Below, one piece after another: positions 45,052 to 55,686 of a stretch of DNA of 64,000 nt. A model generated the notes under the pieces. It saw only the letters and a program-made list of their open reading frames with translations. It searched no databases and was not told the origin of the DNA. Made by a program: the position numbers and the translations under genes. Each line of letters starts with the position of its first letter. Position 1 is the first letter of the stretch. Source of the DNA: Pseudonocardiales bacterium (lineage in GTDB: Bacteria; Actinomycetota; Actinomycetes; Mycobacteriales; Pseudonocardiaceae). The DNA is taken from positions 248,001 to 312,000 of the forward strand of contig JAHEXI010000004.1 in assembly GCA_023252195.1 (NCBI GenBank), read 5' to 3'.

Positions 45052-47088
45052 TTACGTGCTGACGAGACGGGTGAGGGCGGCTCGGGCTACGGCGGGGTCG
45101 GTGGTTGGCCAGAACGGAGGGAGGGAGGCGCGCAGGAATGCGGCGTAGCGGGCGGTTGCCAGTCTGGGATCCAGGATGGCCACCACGCCACGGTCCTCGG
45201 TGGAGCGCAACAGCCGGCCGGTACCTTGGGCGAGCAGTAGCGCGGCGTGCGTCGCCGCCACCGTCAGGAAGCCGTTGCCACCGCGGGCGGCCACCGCGCG
45301 TTGTCGGGCTGAGCTCAACGGGTCGTCCGGGCGGGGAAACGGGATGCGGTCGACCACCACCAGAGACAGCGACCGGCCGGGCACATCGACGCCCTGCCAC
45401 AGCGACAGGGTGCCGAACAGGCAGGTCGGTTCATCTCGCGCGAACTGCTGCACCAGTAAGCCGGTCGCGTCGTCGCCCTGGCACAGAATGGGTAGGTCCA
45501 GTTGGACTCGCAGTGCCTCGGCGGCCTGCTTGGCGGCCCGCATCGAGGAGAACAGGCCCAGCGTGCGGCCGCCCGCCGCGGTGACCAGGCTTGCGAGCTC
45601 GTCGAGGTAGGCAGGCGTTAGCCCGTCGCGGCCGGGTGGGGGCAAGTGCGCGGCGGTGTAGAGGATCCCGGCGCGGCGGTGCTCGAACGGCGAGCCCGCA
45701 TCGAACCCGGTCCAGGCTGGGCTGGTGTCATCGGCTGGCGGCGGTCGCTCGGTGGCTGTTCCAGCAGCGGGTGCAGCAGACGGCCGCTGCCGGGGCAGGC
45801 CCCACTGCGAAGCGAGCGCGTCGAACGTCCCGCCCAGCGTGAGGGTTGCCGAAGTGAGCACCACGGTTCGCTTCGCGAACAGCCGTTGCTGCAGCAAGCC
45901 GGCGACGCCCAGCGGCGCAACCCTCAGTACCCGCCCGCGCACGGTCTCCTGCGCCAACCAGACCACATCTCGCCGGTCGGTCTCGCTGTCGGGGAAGGCG
46001 ACCAGTACCCGAGCGGCGGCCGAGTGCACCTGCTCCAGCGCGGTCAGCGCGAGCCGGCGACGTGCCGCGGCATCGGGATCCTCCCGCCGCTCGCTGCCTA
46101 GCGCTGTGGTGCAGTGGTGTGCCGCGTCGCGGACAGCGGTGAGGCCGCCGGCCACACCGGCGTCGAGATCGTCCCAACGCTGCACACCGGCGTCGCCGAG
46201 GAGCAGCGCCAGCCCGTCACCCGCAGCGGCCAGCTCGTCGGCGACCTGCTGGTCTATCAGCCGGCCACACCGGCGGGCCGCGGTCTCGACCATCGACGCG
46301 GTGAGCTCCTCGGTGGCCGCGTTGGTGACCCGATCGACCAGATCATGCGCCTCGTCGATGACCACCACGTCATGGTCGGGCAGTACCTGGTGATCACCCA
46401 TCGCGTCGATCGCCAGCAACGCATGGTTGGTGATCACCACCTCGGCACGTCCGGCCCGGGCACGGGCTTGCTCGGCGAAACAGTCCATTCCGACGGGACA
46501 GCGGGACAGCCCCAGACACTCCCGGGCGCTGACCGACACCTGCCGCCAGGCCTGGTCAGTCACGCCGGGCACCAGCTCGTCGCGGTCTCCGGTCTTCGTG
46601 GCTGTGGACCATTCGTGCAGCCGGACGATCTGGCGGCCCAGCATCGACGTCGGAGAGGCCGCCGCCGCTGCGTCGAACAGGTCCTCGCCTTCGTCGGACG
46701 GCCCGGCATTCAGCCGGTGCAGGCACAGGTAGTTTCGCCGCCCCTTGAGGATCGCGAAGCTCGGCGCGCTGCCCAGCAGCGGTTCCAGTGCACCCGCCAG
46801 CCGAGGCAGGTCGCGGTCTACGAGCTGGCGCTGCAGCGCGATGGTCGCGGTGGAGACCACCACGGTGGTGCCCGCCGCGACGGCGTGCCGGATCGCCGGA
46901 ACCAGGTAGGCCAGCGACTTACCGGTACCGGTGCCGGCCTGTACCGCGAGGTGCTCGCCGGTGCGGATCGCCCGGTCCACCGCCTCGGCCATCAGGGCCT
47001 GACCCGGGCGGTCGGTTCCACCGACCGCGTGCACCGCCGCGCTGAGCAACGCCCCGACCTCAGGCACTGTGGTGGCGGGGGCGGGCAC
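45052..47088 (-). CDS. DinG/YoaA-type ATP-dependent DNA helicase
   Basis: A 678-residue SF2 (XPD-like) helicase. AVQAGTGTGKSLAYLVPAIR is Walker A and VVIDEAHDLVDRV the DEAH box. Four cysteines (NYLCLH, ECLGLSRCPVGMDCFAE) bind an iron-sulfur cluster between them. C-terminal motifs include VLTSATLTLGG, GTLSLWQGVDVPG and QGTGRLLRS. Such enzymes unwind D-loops, R-loops and damaged ends. The start is GTG 47088; a later GTG is possible. pncB lies nearby as in mycobacteria, but here MOSC and CGNR genes intervene. Confidence 0.9.
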   Translation of the reverse strand: MPAPATTVPEVGALLSAAVHAVGGTDRPGQALMAEAVDRAIRTGEHLAVQAGTGTGKSLAYLVPAIRHAVAAGTTVVVSTATIALQRQLVDRDLPRLAGALEPLLGSAPSFAILKGRRNYLCLHRLNAGPSDEGEDLFDAAAAASPTSMLGRQIVRLHEWSTATKTGDRDELVPGVTDQAWRQVSVSARECLGLSRCPVGMDCFAEQARARAGRAEVVITNHALLAIDAMGDHQVLPDHDVVVIDEAHDLVDRVTNAATEELTASMVETAARRCGRLIDQQVADELAAAGDGLALLLGDAGVQRWDDLDAGVAGGLTAVRDAAHHCTTALGSERREDPDAAARRRLALTALEQVHSAAARVLVAFPDSETDRRDVVWLAQETVRGRVLRVAPLGVAGLLQQRLFAKRTVVLTSATLTLGGTFDALASQWGLPRQRPSAAPAAGTATERPPPADDTSPAWTGFDAGSPFEHRRAGILYTAAHLPPPGRDGLTPAYLDELASLVTAAGGRTLGLFSSMRAAKQAAEALRVQLDLPILCQGDDATGLLVQQFARDEPTCLFGTLSLWQGVDVPGRSLSLVVVDRIPFPRPDDPLSSARQRAVAARGGNGFLTVAATHAALLLAQGTGRLLRSTEDRGVVAILDPRLATARYAAFLRASLPPFWPTTDPAVARAALTRLVST

Positions 47089-47167
47089 AGCAGCAGACGC
47101 TACCGGTCAGCGTGACCCTGCCAGGGGCAGGCACGGTCGTCGTCGAGCTTTCGCCCGAGACGCCGGT

Positions 47168-47791
47168 CTAGGGGGCCGGGGTGCGGTGCCGCTGGTAGTG
47201 GCGCGCAGCCCGGACCCGGTTGCCGCAGCCGGCCGAGCACCAGTGCCTTCGGGGGTGGTCCTTGACGAAGAACAACACGCAGCCGGGCGCCTGGCAGGCC
47301 CGGATCTGGATGCGCAACGGCCCGCCGAGAATCGCGATCGCGTCGCGGGCAATCGCCGCGAGAGCGGCGTCGGTGCCGTTGCCCTGGGTGTGCTCCGACA
47401 CCGTGTAGGCCCCACCAGCGCAGTGCAGCTGGGGCCACCGCGGGGCCGACGCGGCGGCGGCGTTGAGCACCTCGACGTCCTTGTCGTCGCCCGGGCGGGC
47501 GTCCACGCAGGCTTGGCACAGACCGCGGATGGCCACCCGCAACGCCCGGAATGTCTCCACCTCGGCCGCATCGACAGGCCGGTCGGGTCCGGGTATCGCG
47601 GCGTTGTCGCGCAACCAGGCCGCGAGGTGAGCGGGTGTGCCGATGCCCTCGCGAAACCGGCCGCGCACCGCGTAGTGGGTGTTGGCGAACTCGATCGCCA
47701 GCGGCTCACCTAGTAGCGGCGAGCCACCCCCCGACTGTCCGCCGGTCTGGTCAGCACTCACCATCTTATGGTAGATCATAGTTGCAACCAT
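47168..47791 (-). CDS. CGNR zinc-finger (ABATE domain) regulator
   Basis: A protein of about 200 residues. The N-terminal ABATE domain (LLGEPLAIEFANTHYAVRGR ... HLAAWLRDN) probably binds a ligand. The C-terminal zinc finger RACQAPGCVLFFVKDHPRRH, continued by WCSAGCGNRVRAARHYQRH, provides Cys-Cys-Cys-Cys ligands and the CGNR signature, thought to bind DNA. Starts at 47791 or 47764 (MVSADQTGG) are possible. An inverted repeat covers exactly this start region, hinting at autoregulation. It diverges from the MOSC gene. Confidence 0.82.
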   Translation of the reverse strand: MVATMIYHKMVSADQTGGQSGGGSPLLGEPLAIEFANTHYAVRGRFREGIGTPAHLAAWLRDNAAIPGPDRPVDAAEVETFRALRVAIRGLCQACVDARPGDDKDVEVLNAAAASAPRWPQLHCAGGAYTVSEHTQGNGTDAALAAIARDAIAILGGPLRIQIRACQAPGCVLFFVKDHPRRHWCSAGCGNRVRAARHYQRHRTPAP

Positions 47792-47794
47792 AAG
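47765..47794. promoter_or_regulatory. Candidate operator at the CGNR gene start
   Basis: CTTATGGT (47765-47772) and ACCATAAG (47787-47794) form an 8-bp inverted repeat with a 14-bp spacer that itself holds TTGCAA. The region is distinctly AT-rich for this genome and sits between two divergent genes. Confidence 0.45.
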
Positions 47795-47871
47795 ACAGGC
47801 ATGGCATGATCTAACTACAGGAAGACGTGTGAAGCGTTAGATCCCACCACGGCACCCGGGAGAGGGCAGCG

Positions 47872-48576
47872 ATGCGGGTCACCGAACTGTGGCGCTACCC
47901 CGTCAAGTCGATGCGCGGCGAGCAGCTCGACGATGCCGTGCTCACCGATGACGATGTCACTGGCGACCGCCTCGCTCATGTCTACGGACCCCGTGGCGTG
48001 CTCACCGCCCGTACCCGGCCCCGCCTGCTCGGGCTGGCTGGCACGCTGGGTCCCGACGGTGAGCCGCTGGTCAACGGTCGCCCCTGGGACGACCCGGCGA
48101 CCGCGGCGGCCGTCCGGGAAGCGGCGGGGGTGGGGGCCCGGATGGCCCGCTACGACGGACCCGAGCGCTTCGACGTGCTCCCGTTGCTGGTCGCCACCGA
48201 CGGTGCCATCAAGGCGCTCGGCGTGGACGGTCGACGGCTACGGCCCAACATCGTCCTGGGCGGGGTGCCCGGCTTGGCCGAACGCTCCTGGCCCGGCAAG
48301 GTGCTGCGGATCGGCGAGACGCTGATCGGCGTGCAGTCGATCCGCGGTCGCTGCATCATCACCACGATCGACCCCGACACCGGCGAGCAGGACCTGGACG
48401 TCCTGCGCAGAATCCACCGCCAGTTCGACGGAACGATGGCCCTCAATTGCTGGGTCGTCCGCGGCGGCCGGATCCGGGTCGGGCAGCGAGCCGAAGTCGT
48501 CGATCTCGATGCCGACCCCCCTCCGGGCGGAGGATGGATCACCGGGAAGCCCTATCGGGTGACGGCGGTCGAGTGA
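47872..48576 (+). CDS. MOSC-domain protein
   Basis: A 234-residue protein with an N-terminal beta-barrel (VTELWRYPVKSMRGEQLDDA) and a C-terminal MOSC domain (LRPNIVLGGVPGLAERSWPG, IGVQSIRGRCIITTIDPDTG with the conserved Cys in GRCIITT). MOSC proteins bind molybdenum cofactor or carry sulfur to it, for example in mARC-type N-reductases. The size without further domains matches stand-alone bacterial members. GAGAGGG lies about 8 nt before ATG 47872. Confidence 0.88.
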   Translation: MRVTELWRYPVKSMRGEQLDDAVLTDDDVTGDRLAHVYGPRGVLTARTRPRLLGLAGTLGPDGEPLVNGRPWDDPATAAAVREAAGVGARMARYDGPERFDVLPLLVATDGAIKALGVDGRRLRPNIVLGGVPGLAERSWPGKVLRIGETLIGVQSIRGRCIITTIDPDTGEQDLDVLRRIHRQFDGTMALNCWVVRGGRIRVGQRAEVVDLDADPPPGGGWITGKPYRVTAVE

Positions 48577-48593
48577 GAGTTCCTCACAAGGTC

Positions 48594-49877
48594 TCAGAGG
48601 AAGACGGTCGGTAGGGCCGGCTCGCCGGCGGACAGGCGCAGGCCGTCCCAGGGCAGACTGGTCAAGGCCGCGGTGACGCGTTCGCGGCCATCCTGGACGG
48701 TGGGCGGCGAGCCCACCGGCTGCCCTTCGCGCAGCAACGGCACCGGCAGCACCCGGTCGTGTGCTTCCAGCTCTGGTTGCTTTCCCTGCCGGAACACCAC
48801 CTCCTCGACCGCGGTACCGCTGGGCTTGTACCGGCGCAGCGCGCTCTTGGCTCCGCCTCGGGAGACTTTGGCTGTGCTGCGCTTGGCCACCGGCTGCCCG
48901 TCCACCTCGACCAGCTTGTAGACCATCCCCGCGGTTGGCAGACCCGAACCGGTCACGACTGACGTGCCCACCCCGTAGCAGTCCACCGGTTCGGCGCGCA
49001 ACGCCGCGATCGAGTACTCGTCCAGATCGCCGGAGACGACGATCTGCACATTCGGCGCACCCAGCCGGTCGAGTTGCTCGCGAGCCTGCCGGGCCAGCTC
49101 CCCGAGATCCCCGGAATCGATCCGGATCGCTTGTAGCCCCGGACCGGCGACGTCGATCGCGGTAGCGATGCCATCGGTGATGTCGTAGGTGTCGACCAGC
49201 AAGGTGGTGTCCGTGCCCAGCGCCCCCACCTGCGCGGTGAACGCGTCCGCTTCGCTGTCATGCAGCATGCTGAAGGCGTGCGCCGCGGTGCCGGTGGTTG
49301 GTATGCCGTAGCGCTGCCCAGCGGCGAGGTTGGACGTCGCGCTGAAACCGCCCAGGTAGGCCGCACGGGCGGCGGCCACGGCGGCCTCCTCGTGGGTGCG
49401 CCGGCCCCCCATCTCCACCAACGGGCGCTGCCCGGCGGCGCTGGCCATCCTGGCCGCCGCGGAGGCCACCGCGCTGTCGTGATTGAGCACCGAGAGCACC
49501 AGCGTCTCCAGCATCACCGCCTCGGCGAAGCTGCCGGTCACCGTCAGCACCGGGGAGCCGGGGAAATACAGCTCGCCTTCGGGGTAGCCGTCGATGTCGC
49601 CGCGGAACCGGTAGCTGGCCAGCCAGTCCAGGGTGCGGGCGTCAAGCATCCGGTGCAGGAACGCCAGTTGGTCGTCGCCGAACTGGAACCGAGCCACCGC
49701 ATCGAGCAGCCGGGGGATACCGGCGACGATTCCGTATCGGCGGCCCCGCAGACCCCGCGTGAAGACCTCGAACGTGCAGCGCCGCGAAGCTGATCCGTCC
49801 GCCAGCGCACTGGCGAGCATCGTCAACTCGTACTGGTCGGTGAGCAGTGCGGTGCTGTTCGGCGTATACCGGGGCAT
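48594..49877 (-). CDS. pncB: Nicotinate phosphoribosyltransferase
   Basis: A 427-residue enzyme joining nicotinate to PRPP in NAD salvage. ALLTDQYELTMLASALADGS, the loop with MGGRRTHEEAAVAAARAAYL, FSATSNLAAGQRYGIPTTGT (with the His of TAAHAF, phosphorylated in some relatives), and RIDSGDLGELARQAREQLD followed by VVSGDLDEYSI are all family motifs. It diverges from clpS with only 40 nt between start codons; the pair pncB/clpS is conserved in actinobacteria. Confidence 0.95.
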   Translation of the reverse strand: MPRYTPNSTALLTDQYELTMLASALADGSASRRCTFEVFTRGLRGRRYGIVAGIPRLLDAVARFQFGDDQLAFLHRMLDARTLDWLASYRFRGDIDGYPEGELYFPGSPVLTVTGSFAEAVMLETLVLSVLNHDSAVASAAARMASAAGQRPLVEMGGRRTHEEAAVAAARAAYLGGFSATSNLAAGQRYGIPTTGTAAHAFSMLHDSEADAFTAQVGALGTDTTLLVDTYDITDGIATAIDVAGPGLQAIRIDSGDLGELARQAREQLDRLGAPNVQIVVSGDLDEYSIAALRAEPVDCYGVGTSVVTGSGLPTAGMVYKLVEVDGQPVAKRSTAKVSRGGAKSALRRYKPSGTAVEEVVFRQGKQPELEAHDRVLPVPLLREGQPVGSPPTVQDGRERVTAALTSLPWDGLRLSAGEPALPTVFL

Positions 49878-49917
49878 CTGATGAGCTTATGACCAGCGTT
49901 GGTGGGACATTGGTGCT

Positions 49918-50214
49918 ATGACACCCGTCGAACTGGAACAGACCCAGGTCGACCCAGCGGTGAACGAGGTCGAGTCGCAGGACCGGCCTTGGCTGTCGAT
50001 CGTCTGGAACGACCCAGTGAACTTGATGTCCTACGTCACCTACGTGTTCCAGAAACTCTTCGGATACAGCCGCGACGAAGCCACCAAGTTGATGCTCGAC
50101 GTCCACCACAAGGGCCGAGCGGTGGTGACCCAGGGCTCTCGGGACAAAGTGGAGGTCGATGTCGCGAAGCTGCACGGCGCCGGGCTCTGGGCGACCATGC
50201 AGCGGGACGTATGA
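49918..50214 (+). CDS. clpS: ATP-dependent Clp protease adaptor ClpS
   Basis: A 98-residue Clp[21 protein letters not shown] is the N-degron-binding core, with the conserved Asn-Asp-Pro and Met gate. [20 protein letters not shown] and [20 protein letters not shown] complete the fold. It delivers N-end-rule substrates to ClpCP. It overlaps the DUF2017 gene by 4 nt (ATGA) at its end. Confidence 0.95.
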   Translation: MTPVELEQTQVDPAVNEVESQDRPWLSIVWNDPVNLMSYVTYVFQKLFGYSRDEATKLMLDVHHKGRAVVTQGSRDKVEVDVAKLHGAGLWATMQRDV

Positions 50215-50747
50215 ACGGCTGGCGGCGTCGCGGCGGGCTGCTGGTGGCGCACCTGACCGAGCGGGAGGCCGGGCTCCTACGGGGAATGGTCGGTCAGGTC
50301 CGCGACATGCTCGAGGCGCGGGTCGCGGCGCTCCCGCGCGACGAGCTCGCCGAACTCACCGGCATCACCGCCGGCCCGACCACGCCGCCCGAGGACCGGG
50401 TGCTGGCCCGGCTGCTTCCCGATTTCCACCGCGAGGACGCCACCCTGTCCGGCGGCCTGCGCGCCCTGCACGAACCCGAGCTGCTGGCCGTTAAGGACGG
50501 CGTGGCCGGTGTCGTACTGGACACCTGCCCCGCGCGCGGTGGCCGCCTTCGCTTGACCGACGAACAGGCGCAAGCGTGGCTGGCGGCCCTCAACGACGTC
50601 CGGTTGGCCCTGGGCACTGTGCTCGAGGTGACCGAGGACATGCCCGACGAGCTTCCCGCCGACGACCCGCGCGCGCCGCACCTGGTGGTGTACCACTGGC
50701 TGACCTGGGTGCAGGAATCCCTCATCCAAGCGCTGGCTGGCACGTAG
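50211..50747 (+). CDS. DUF2017 family protein
   Basis: A 178-residue actinobacterial protein of unknown function always found beside clp[41 protein letters not shown] and [20 protein letters not shown] fit the family; [17 protein letters not shown] is the conserved C-terminal helix. ATG 50211 overlaps the clpS stop, so they are co-translated; a role with ClpS or the CysO genes downstream is inferred only from position. Confidence 0.88.
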   Translation: MNGWRRRGGLLVAHLTEREAGLLRGMVGQVRDMLEARVAALPRDELAELTGITAGPTTPPEDRVLARLLPDFHREDATLSGGLRALHEPELLAVKDGVAGVVLDTCPARGGRLRLTDEQAQAWLAALNDVRLALGTVLEVTEDMPDELPADDPRAPHLVVYHWLTWVQESLIQALAGT

Positions 50748-50756
50748 GATGGCAGC

Positions 50757-51212
50757 GTGCTGATGATCCGGCGCGACCTCGTCGACGCGATGGTCGGACA
50801 CGCTCGGCGGGACCACCCGGACGAGGCGTGTGGTGTGGTGGCCGGACCGGTGGGTTCGGATCGTCCGGAACGGCTCATCGAGATGGCCAACGCCGAGCGC
50901 TCGCCGACCTTCTACCGATTCGACGCGACCGAACAGCTGCGGGTGTGGCGCGCGATGGATGCCGCCGACGAGGAACCAGCGGTGATCTACCATTCGCATA
51001 CCGCCACCGAGGCCTATCCCTCGCGTACCGACATCTCCTACGCCTCGCAGCCCGATGCGCACTACGTGCTGGTCTCCACCCGCGATCCCGACAGCCACGA
51101 GCTGCGGTCCTACCGCATCATCGACGGCGAGGTCACCGAGGAGCCGGTTGAGGTTGTCGAGTCGTACATGTTCTCCCATAACGGTGCCGACGACGTCCCC
51201 GACGCGCCCTGA
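50757..51212 (+). CDS. mec: JAMM metalloprotease Mec, releases cysteine from CysO
   Basis: A 151-residue MPN+/JAMM zinc protease: Glu in DEACGVVAG, then VIYHSHTATEAYPSRTDISY with the HxH, Ser and Asp of the JAMM signature. In mycobacteria Mec cleaves the CysO-cysteine adduct to free cysteine. Here CysO itself has residues after Gly-Gly, so Mec could also be needed to expose the diglycine. The start is GTG 50757 or ATG 50763. It lies 84 nt upstream of cysO. Confidence 0.93.
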   Translation: MLMIRRDLVDAMVGHARRDHPDEACGVVAGPVGSDRPERLIEMANAERSPTFYRFDATEQLRVWRAMDAADEEPAVIYHSHTATEAYPSRTDISYASQPDAHYVLVSTRDPDSHELRSYRIIDGEVTEEPVEVVESYMFSHNGADDVPDAP

Positions 51213-51296
51213 TCGGCACGACCTCCTGGAATGCCCGAGGTTGGTTGTGCGTACTGGTACTGGTGAGCAAGACCGCACCCAGAGGAGAATCCGACC

Positions 51297-51576
51297 ATGG
51301 CCGTCACCGTGTCCGTTCCGACCATCTTGCGCACTCACACCGGGGGGGAGAAGTCAGTCGACGCGTCCGGCTCCACGGTTGCTGAAGTGATCGAGGACCT
51401 GGATACCCGGCACTCCGGGATCAAAGGCCGGCTGGTGAAAGACGGATCCCTGCACCGCTTCATCAACGTCTACGTCAATGACGAGGACGTCCGGTTCGCC
51501 GGGGGTCTGGAAGCCGCGGTGCACGATGGTGACAACGTGACGATCCTGCCGGCGGTGGCCGGCGGCTGCGCGCCGG

Positions 51577-51602
<26 letters not shown>
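51297..51602 (+). CDS. cysO: Sulfur carrier CysO with C-terminal extension
   Basis: A 101-residue ubiquitin-like MoaD/ThiS-family carrier. GSTVAEVIEDLDTRHSGIKG and NVYVNDEDVRFAGGLEAAVH give the fold, and VTILPAVAGG is the normal functional end, which is thiocarboxylated and used by CysM. Instead of stopping there, the frame continues CAPAREWETVL before TAG. The extension is written by the degenerate palindrome starting at 51577. It must be removed before the carrier can be charged, much as QbsE is trimmed by its JAMM partner. RBS GAGGAG precedes ATG 51297. Confidence 0.9.
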
Positions 51603-52592
<990 letters not shown>

Positions 52593-52633
52593 CGCCCCGA
52601 CCCGGGGGACCGCCTCGGGTAAGGTCGGTGCGC

Positions 52634-53434
52634 GTGACCGGTGTGGATGGCCCTATCGGCGTGTTCGACTCCGGCGTGGGGGGGCTGACGGTTGCGCGCG
52701 CCATCGCCGATCAGCTACCGCACGAGCGGATGCACTACGTCGGCGATACCGCGCACGGTCCCTACGGTCCGCTGCCCATCGCGCAGATCCGCTCGCACGC
52801 CCTGGCGGTGGCCGACGATCTGGTGGGCAGTGGGGTGAAGCTGCTGGTCATCGCCTGTAATACGGCGTCGGCGGCGTGCTTGGCCGATGCGCGGGAGCGC
52901 TACAGGATCCCGGTGGTGGAGGTGGTACGCCCGGCGGTGCGGCGAGCCGTCGCCGCCACCCGCTCCGGTCGGGTGGGGGTGATCGGGACGCAGGCCACGA
53001 TCCGGTCTCGGGCATACGACGACGCCTTCGCCGCGGCTCCGCACGTGGAGGTCACCGGGGTGGCCTGCCCGCGGTTCGTGGACTTCGTCGAGCGCGGGAT
53101 GACCTCGGGACGCCAGATGCTCGGGTTGGCGCAGTCGTATCTCGAGCCACTGCAGCGGGCCGATGTGGATACCCTCGTGCTGGCCTGCACGCATTACCCC
53201 CTGCTCACCGGCGTCTTGCAGATAGTCATGGGCGACGGGGTGACCTTGGTGTCCAGCGCGGAGGAGACCGCCAAAGATGTGCTGCGGGTGCTCAGCGAGG
53301 CCGACCTGCTGCGCGCCGAGATGCAGGAGCCTGAGCACGTGTTCACCGCGACCGGGGATCCGGTGTCCTTCGCCCGGCTGGCCCGCCGCTTCCTGGGTCC
53401 GACGGTGACGGCGACAGCTCCCGTCGCGGGTTGA
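52634..53434 (+). CDS. murI: Glutamate racemase
   Basis: A 266-residue racemase making D-glutamate for peptidoglycan. [17 protein letters not shown] is the N-terminal motif. The two catalytic cysteines are in [12 protein letters not shown] and [15 protein letters not shown] 52634 gives the family-typical start. The rhomboid gene that lies between cysM and murI in mycobacteria is missing; otherwise the order is conserved. Confidence 0.95.
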   Translation: MTGVDGPIGVFDSGVGGLTVARAIADQLPHERMHYVGDTAHGPYGPLPIAQIRSHALAVADDLVGSGVKLLVIACNTASAACLADARERYRIPVVEVVRPAVRRAVAATRSGRVGVIGTQATIRSRAYDDAFAAAPHVEVTGVACPRFVDFVERGMTSGRQMLGLAQSYLEPLQRADVDTLVLACTHYPLLTGVLQIVMGDGVTLVSSAEETAKDVLRVLSEADLLRAEMQEPEHVFTATGDPVSFARLARRFLGPTVTATAPVAG

Positions 53435-53456
53435 TGAGGGCTGAGATGCTAGGGGG

Positions 53457-54218
53457 ATGTTGCTGACTGTACTGGGCTGCTCCGGCAGCGTGCCCGGTCC
53501 GGAATCGCCCGCATCCGGGTATCTGCTTCGAGCCGGGGATACCAGCGTGTTGCTCGACCTGGGCAACGGAACGTTCGGCGCGCTGCAGCGCTATCTCGAC
53601 CCGTTCACCCTCGACGGGCTCATCCTGTCCCACCTGCACCCGGATCACTGCGCGGACATCTCGGCACTGACCGTGTACCGCCGCTACCATCCGCACCCAC
53701 CGCCGGGTGAGGTGCTGCCGGTGTACGGGCCGCCGGATGCGGCCGAGCGCCTGATCGCTGCCTATGCACCCAACGCCGTCGAACGCATCCGGACTGACTT
53801 GTCCGACCTTTACGCCTTCCGGTCCTACGGCGGCGCGACGGCCAGGATCGGTCCGCTCGGCGTACTGGCAGCACGCGTCGAACATCCCTGTGACGCCTAC
53901 GCCGTGCGGATCAGCCACGCGGGGCGCGCGCTGGTCTACTCCGGAGACACCGGCCCGTGCCCGCAGCTCGTAGAGCTGGCCACCGGCGCGGACGTCCTGC
54001 TCGCCGAGGCGTCCTGGCCGGACCGGCCGGACAACCCTGCCGGGATACACCTGTCCGGCAAGGATGCCGGGGAAGCCGCCGCGGCGGCGGGAGTCGGCCG
54101 GCTGCTGATCACCCACGTGCCACCATGGACTGATGCTGAACAGGTTCTCACCGAAGCCAAGGCCGCCTTCGGCGGGCCGACCGAGTTGGCCCGTGCCGGC
54201 ACGCACTACGACATTTGA
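53457..54218 (+). CDS. Metallo-beta-lactamase-fold hydrolase (Rv1339-like, candidate cAMP phosphodiesterase)
   Basis: A 253-residue MBL hydrolase. LILSHLHPDHCADISALTVY is the HxHxDH metal site, VEHPCDAYAVRIS and LVYSGDTGPCPQL give further ligands, and LLITHVPPWTD the last His. Position after murI and before rph matches mycobacterial Rv1339, reported as an atypical cyclic-AMP phosphodiesterase. Its stop codon lies in a 22-bp tandem repeat. Confidence 0.88.
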   Translation: MLLTVLGCSGSVPGPESPASGYLLRAGDTSVLLDLGNGTFGALQRYLDPFTLDGLILSHLHPDHCADISALTVYRRYHPHPPPGEVLPVYGPPDAAERLIAAYAPNAVERIRTDLSDLYAFRSYGGATARIGPLGVLAARVEHPCDAYAVRISHAGRALVYSGDTGPCPQLVELATGADVLLAEASWPDRPDNPAGIHLSGKDAGEAAAAAGVGRLLITHVPPWTDAEQVLTEAKAAFGGPTELARAGTHYDI

Positions 54219-54253
54219 CGGCTCAGCCGTCGACATTTGACGGTTCAGCCGTC
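54210..54253. repeat. Two tandem 22-bp repeats, each with an internal dyad
   Basis: Positions 54210-54231 and 54232-54253 are identical except for one C/T (GACGGCTCAGCCGTC versus GACGGTTCAGCCGTC). Each unit holds a small hairpin GACGGC/GCCGTC. The first covers the stop codon of the MBL gene. They may form a terminator or be a local duplication. Confidence 0.75.
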
Positions 54254-54293
54254 GCCAAATCTGACGGTGCGACGGCGTGGGTAGGCTGGCCCG

Positions 54294-55043
54294 GTGACCC
54301 GAGCGGACGGTAGAACCGACGAGGCGCTGCGGGAGGTTCGCATCACCCGTGGCTACCAACAGTGGCCCGCGGGGTCGGTGCTGATCGAGTGCGGAGCCAC
54401 CCGAGTGCTCTGCGCGGCCAGCGTGGTCGAGGGCGTACCGCGCTGGCGCAAGGGCTCCGGGCAGGGCTGGCTCACCGCGGAGTACGCGATGCTGCCGTCC
54501 TCAACCCACACCCGCAGCGACCGGGAGTCGGTCAAGGGCCGTCTCGGGGGCCGGACGCATGAGATCAGCCGGATGATCGGCCGCGCCTTGCGCGCCTGCA
54601 TCGACCTTTCGGCACTCGGGGAGAACACCATCTCGCTGGATTGCGACGTCATCCAGGCCGACGGCGGTACCCGCACCGCGGCGATCACCGGTAGCTACGT
54701 GGCGCTGGCCGATGCGGTGACCTGGTTGCGGGTAGCCGGCCGGCTGCGCCGCCCGCAACCGCTGACCTGCTCGATCGCCGCGGTGAGCGTCGGAGTCGTC
54801 GATGGCGGGGTCCGGTTGGACCTGCCCTATGAGGAGGATTGCCGCGCCGAGGTCGACATGAACGTCGTTGCCACCGATACCAGCACGCTGGTGGAGTTGC
54901 AGGGCACCGGGGAGAGCGCCACCTTCGCGCGGTCCACCCTGGACCAGATGTTGGATGTGGCGCTCAAGGGTTGCCAAGAGCTGACCGCGCTCCAAGCGAC
55001 CGCGCTGGCCAAGCCCTACCCAGGTGAGTTGCCCCGGTCGTGA
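54294..55043 (+). CDS. rph: Ribonuclease PH
   Basis: A 249-residue phosphorolytic 3'-5' exoribonuclease that trims tRNA ends. [60 protein letters not shown] and [20 protein letters not shown] are the family motifs, including phosphate-binding Arg residues. GTG 54294 is the start. It overlaps rdgB by 4 nt. Confidence 0.96.
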   Translation: MTRADGRTDEALREVRITRGYQQWPAGSVLIECGATRVLCAASVVEGVPRWRKGSGQGWLTAEYAMLPSSTHTRSDRESVKGRLGGRTHEISRMIGRALRACIDLSALGENTISLDCDVIQADGGTRTAAITGSYVALADAVTWLRVAGRLRRPQPLTCSIAAVSVGVVDGGVRLDLPYEEDCRAEVDMNVVATDTSTLVELQGTGESATFARSTLDQMLDVALKGCQELTALQATALAKPYPGELPRS

Positions 55044-55684
55044 GCCCGGTTCGGGTTCTGCTGGCGACGCGCAACGCGCAGAAGTTGGTCGAGCTGCGGC
55101 GGATTTTGGCCTCCTCGGATATCAGCGGCGTGCAGGTGTTGGGACTCGACGACGTGCCGCTGTTCCCGGAGATCCCGGAGACCGCTGACACCTTCGAAGG
55201 CAACGCGCTGGCCAAGGCCCGCGATGCGGCGGCAGCCACAGGGTTGGCCACTGTCGCCGATGACTCGGGCCTGGTCGTCGACGCGCTCAATGGAATGCCC
55301 GGGGTGCTGTCGGCCAGGTGGGCCGGCCACCACGGCGACGACGCCGCAAACCTGCAACTGGTGCTCGATCAGCTGGCGGACGTGCCAGAAGATCGTCGTG
55401 GTGCAGCGTTTATCTGCGCATCGGCGCTGGTCGTACCTCCCAGCGCCGATGCGTCAGGGATCGAGACCGTAGTCCGCGAACACTGGCGCGGCACCCTGAC
55501 CCGGGCAGCTCGTGGCCGCAACGGCTTCGGCTACGACCCGATCTTCGTGCCGGATGGTGATCGGCGTACCTCCGCCGAGCTGGAACCGGCCGAGAAGGAT
55601 GCCTTATCGCACCGTGGCCGGGCGCTCCGTGCCCTGCTGCCCGCGCTGCGGGACCTGCTTACGTCGGCCTCCCCGCGGTCGTGA
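55040..55684 (+). CDS. rdgB: XTP/dITP diphosphatase (Ham1/RdgB)
   Basis: A 214-residue nucleotide pyrophosphatase that removes deaminated purine triphosphates. [17 protein letters not shown] is the N-terminal SxNxxK-like motif, [15 protein letters not shown] and [14 protein letters not shown] bind metal and phosphate, GFGYDPIF and LSHRGRAL complete the site. GTG 55040 overlaps the rph stop (GTGA). It converges with the L,D-transpeptidase gene, 2 nt apart. Confidence 0.95.
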   Translation: MSPVRVLLATRNAQKLVELRRILASSDISGVQVLGLDDVPLFPEIPETADTFEGNALAKARDAAAATGLATVADDSGLVVDALNGMPGVLSARWAGHHGDDAANLQLVLDQLADVPEDRRGAAFICASALVVPPSADASGIETVVREHWRGTLTRAARGRNGFGYDPIFVPDGDRRTSAELEPAEKDALSHRGRALRALLPALRDLLTSASPRS

Positions 55685-55686
55685 CC

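Noticed and set aside
45105-47115. Several plus-strand frames over the DinG-like gene
   Set aside because: They are shadows of the helicase gene; Arg/Gly/Pro-rich composition and no motifs.
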